From RHKX01 sp964641695 (GTDB taxonomy: Bacteria; Actinomycetota; Thermoleophilia; Solirubrobacterales; 70-9), in assembly GCA_964641695.1 (NCBI GenBank), contig CAZXKG010000041.1:1-21319 (forward strand): 21,319 nt of DNA, given 5' to 3'. A program made the translations under genes and the position numbers. Every line of letters begins with the position of its first letter. Positions within the stretch are counted from its first letter, which is position 1. Under the pieces are notes generated by a model. The model worked only from the letters and a program-made list of their open reading frames with translations. It was not told the DNA's origin and searched no databases. This document shows positions 19,475 through 21,319 of this stretch, in pieces.

Positions 19475-20815
19475 TTACATGGCCAACAACACCGGTTCGG
19501 TGAGCAAGTCGCGGACCTTGGCCAGGAACTTCGCGCCGTCGGCTCCGTAGAGGATCCGATGATCGCAAGCCAGGGTCACCGACATCCGGTGGCCGGCGAC
19601 GATCTCGCCGTCGCGCACCACGGGCACCTCATCGATCGAGCCGACCGAGAGGATCGCGGCCTGGGGCGGGTTGATCACCGCGGAGAAGCTCTTGACGCCG
19701 AACATCCCCAAGTTGGAAACGGTGAACGTCCCCCCGGACAGCTCCGGTGGCGTGATGCTGCCGTCGCGGACCCGCGAGGCGAGCTCGCGCGAGTCGACCG
19801 CGATCTGGCGCAGGCCCTTGGCGTCGGCATCGAAGATCGTCGGGACGACCAGCGCATCCTGACCGGCGACCGCGATCCCGATGTTGACCCGCGAGAACTC
19901 CTCGATCCGGCCGTCGCGGTAGGCGCCGTTCGCCCGCGGGAAGGCCCGGAGCGCGAGGGCGCACGCCTTGACGACCATGTCGTTGAACGAGGGGACCACG
20001 TCGCCCTCACCCGCCGACGCCTTGATCGCGGCGCGGGCGGCGACCGCTCGCGACATGTCGATCTCGGCGTCGAGGTAGAAGTGGGGCGCGGTCGCCTTCG
20101 ACTCGGCCATGCGCCGGGCGACGGTCTGCTGCAGGCGGGTCAGCTCGAACGTCTCGCTGGAGCCGCGGGCGGTCTCGACGTTCGCCGTCGCCGCCGGCGC
20201 GGGCGCCGCTGCGGGGACCTGGGTCGCCACTGCCGATCCACGGGCTCCCCCTCCTTCTCGCCCGCCCTCCTCGGCGGCACGCTCGACGTCGTCGCGGATC
20301 ACGCGGCCGCCCGGACCGGAGCCGCGCAGGGCGGAGAGGTCGACGCCCCGCTCGCGGGCGATCCGCCGTGCCAGGGGGGATGCCTTCACCCGGCCGTGCT
20401 CGCCGAGCTCGGTCGGATCCTCCTGCTCGGCCGCGGGTCCGGCCTTGGTCTCGGCCTTGGGTCCGGCCTCGGCCTTGGGTCCGGCCTCGGCCTTGGGTCC
20501 GGCCTCGGCCTTGGTCTCGGCGCCCCCCTCGCGGGCCTTCGCCTGCTCGCCGTCACCCGCGGCGGTGCTCGCGGCCTCGCCGGCATCGCCCACGCGCGCG
20601 ATCACCTCACCGATCGGGAGGGTCGTGCCCTCCTCGGCGAGGATCTCGTTCAGCGTCCCGGCGGTGTCGGACTCGTAGACCATGTTCGCCTTGTCGGTCT
20701 CGATCTCGACCAGCTCGTCGCCGACGGCGACCTCGTCGCCGACCGACTTCAGCCAGCCCAGCACGGTGCCCTCCTCCATCGAGTCCGAGAGTCGGGGCAT
20801 GACGATGTCGGTCAT
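19475..20815 (-). CDS. pdhC: Dihydrolipoamide acyltransferase (E2) of a 2-oxoacid dehydrogenase complex
   Basis: The 446-residue protein has one lipoyl domain (1-78) with K42 in EIETDKANMVYES. A charged linker (80-140) contains a six-residue AEAGPK repeat. A peripheral-subunit-binding domain spans 142-180 (RVKASPLARRIARERGVDL ... GGRVIRDDVERA), and the catalytic acyltransferase domain runs from about 220 to 446. The catalytic H419 lies in CDHRILYGADGA; Y423 replaces the usual Asp of HRxxDG, a variant I recall in plastid-type E2 proteins. The sister gene encodes E1beta, coupled by ATGA. Pyruvate is the most likely substrate, but branched-chain or acetoin complexes use the same layout. LipB in the same operon would prime K42. 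Confidence 0.95.
   Translation of the reverse strand: MTDIVMPRLSDSMEEGTVLGWLKSVGDEVAVGDELVEIETDKANMVYESDTAGTLNEILAEEGTTLPIGEVIARVGDAGEAASTAAGDGEQAKAREGGAETKAEAGPKAEAGPKAEAGPKAETKAGPAAEQEDPTELGEHGRVKASPLARRIARERGVDLSALRGSGPGGRVIRDDVERAAEEGGREGGGARGSAVATQVPAAAPAPAATANVETARGSSETFELTRLQQTVARRMAESKATAPHFYLDAEIDMSRAVAARAAIKASAGEGDVVPSFNDMVVKACALALRAFPRANGAYRDGRIEEFSRVNIGIAVAGQDALVVPTIFDADAKGLRQIAVDSRELASRVRDGSITPPELSGGTFTVSNLGMFGVKSFSAVINPPQAAILSVGSIDEVPVVRDGEIVAGHRMSVTLACDHRILYGADGAKFLAKVRDLLTEPVLLAM
20451..20514. repeat. 18-bp tandem repeat in the E2 linker
   Basis: Three perfect copies of TCGGCCTTGGGTCCGGCC run 20451-20468, 20469-20486 and 20487-20504, followed by a partial copy to 20514. On the coding strand they give (AEAGPK)n. 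A repeat of this kind can change copy number by slippage; all changes of whole units keep frame. Confidence 0.95.
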
Positions 20816-21319
20816 GAGCGGGTTCCCTCCAGGCTCTGCTTGACGGCGCTGATGATGTGCTCGGCATGGGGGATCGCGCTCTGCTCGAGCCGCTTCGCGT
20901 AAGGCATCGGCACGTCCGCCCCGGCGATCCGCTGGATCGGCGCGTCGAGGTAGTCGAACGCCTGCTCCTGGATCAGCGCCGCGAGGTTGGCGCCGACCCC
21001 CCCGTGGGGCCAGCCCTCCTCGACGATCACCGCGCGGTTCGTCTTGCGTACCGATTCGAGGATCGTGTCCAGATCGAGCGGGCGCAGGGTGCGCGGATCG
21101 ATCACCTCGGCCTCGATGCCGTGGTCGGCGGAGAGCTCCTCGGCGGCCCGCTCGGCTTCGTGCGCCATCTTGAGGATGCCGACGATGGTCACGTCGGAGC
21201 CCTCGCGGCGAACGACCGACTGGCCGAAGGGGATCGTCAGGTCGGGGTCGTCGGGGACTTCGCCGCGGACGCCGTAGAGGGTCTCGTGCTCGATGAAGAC
21301 GACCGGGTTGTCGTCGCGG
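20812..21319 (-). CDS. pdhB: 2-oxoacid dehydrogenase E1 beta subunit (transketolase-like), partial
   Basis: The frame continues through the window edge on the minus strand, so the 5' part is missing; about 168 residues are visible. The N-terminal visible part RDDNPVVFIEHETLYGVRGEVP and the later REGSDVTIVGIL belong to the pyrimidine-side domain of TPP-dependent E1beta. The C-terminal domain follows with EVIDPRTLRPLD, IVEEGWPHGGVGANLAALI and IQRIAGADVPMPYA, standard for E1beta. With E1alpha it decarboxylates the 2-oxoacid and passes the acyl group to E2. The stop overlaps the E2 start as ATGA. The E1alpha gene is expected just upstream, outside the window. Confidence 0.95.
   Translation of the reverse strand, partial: RDDNPVVFIEHETLYGVRGEVPDDPDLTIPFGQSVVRREGSDVTIVGILKMAHEAERAAEELSADHGIEAEVIDPRTLRPLDLDTILESVRKTNRAVIVEEGWPHGGVGANLAALIQEQAFDYLDAPIQRIAGADVPMPYAKRLEQSAIPHAEHIISAVKQSLEGTRS

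Noticed and set aside
19427..20902. Long plus-strand open frame of 491 codons opposite the E2 gene
   Set aside because: It mirrors the E2 codon bias of a GC-rich genome; its repeated GLGLGLGSG translation derives from the 18-bp repeat. E2 domains are unmistakable on the other strand.
1..21319. Search for transposases, integrases, CRISPR repeats, prophage genes, toxin-antitoxin pairs and rRNA
   Set aside because: None was recognised on either strand, and no flanking direct repeats were seen around the tRNA-Lys gene that would mark an integrated element.

Overview
The window is a chromosomal stretch of a GC-rich, almost certainly actinobacterial genome. Codon third positions are overwhelmingly G/C, and GTG and TTG starts are used alongside ATG. 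Promoters look like bare TANNNT -10 boxes placed 6-9 nt before start codons. The Tat system is TatA plus TatC with no obvious TatB. The lysine-rich secreted proteins, the RibD-C-like reductase and the MarR-like winged-helix protein remind me of Thermoleophilia (Solirubrobacterales), but that placement is a recollection of family style and has not been tested. I see no insertion sequence, integrase, CRISPR array, prophage or rRNA. One tRNA (Lys-CUU) is present.

Layout. 1-2800: the 3' end of a biotin-dependent acyl-CoA carboxylase beta subunit (MCC type), a convergent small zinc-ribbon protein, dCTP deaminase (dcd), then a FadR-type GntR regulator translationally coupled to a RidA-family deaminase. 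2815-6625: the least ordinary region, four tightly packed genes for exported proteins. These are a right-handed beta-helix protein, a cupredoxin with a poly-lysine tail, a two-domain small-laccase-type multicopper oxidase with a twin-arginine signal, and a second cupredoxin with no methionine at the axial copper position. 6674-8521: tatA, tatC and a membrane-anchored TPR-like protein. 8569-8641: tRNA-Lys. 8895-10997: a nucleotide-sugar 6-dehydrogenase and a multi-pass membrane protein of unknown role. 11085-12977 (minus strand): a RibD-C/DHFR-like reductase, a haloacid-dehalogenase-type HAD protein and a small winged-helix protein. 13224-17649 (plus strand): sucC-sucD, a fold-type I aminotransferase, a HAD phosphatase and a secreted beta-rich protein. 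17678-21319 (minus strand): a 2-oxoacid dehydrogenase/lipoylation operon read pdhB (partial) - pdhC - SRPBCC protein - secreted protein - lipB.

How the genes fit together. LipB puts the octanoyl precursor of lipoate on E2-type domains, so its position in the same operon as E1beta and E2 is functionally coherent. SucCD and the 2-oxoacid dehydrogenase both belong to central acyl-CoA metabolism. The multicopper oxidase should need the Tat pathway, and tatA/tatC lie about 0.8-1.1 kb downstream of it. The two flanking cupredoxins are plausible electron-transfer partners of the oxidase. The beta-helix protein could be a scaffold or substrate-binding partner; this is inference.

Regulatory DNA is rich for such a compact region: several palindromes, mutually exclusive hairpins behind dcd, an operator-like palindrome over the gntR -35, and a matching pair of ACTGG-N8-CCAGT palindromes. 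One of that pair lies in front of the copper cassette. No gene-free stretch exceeds about 250 bp.
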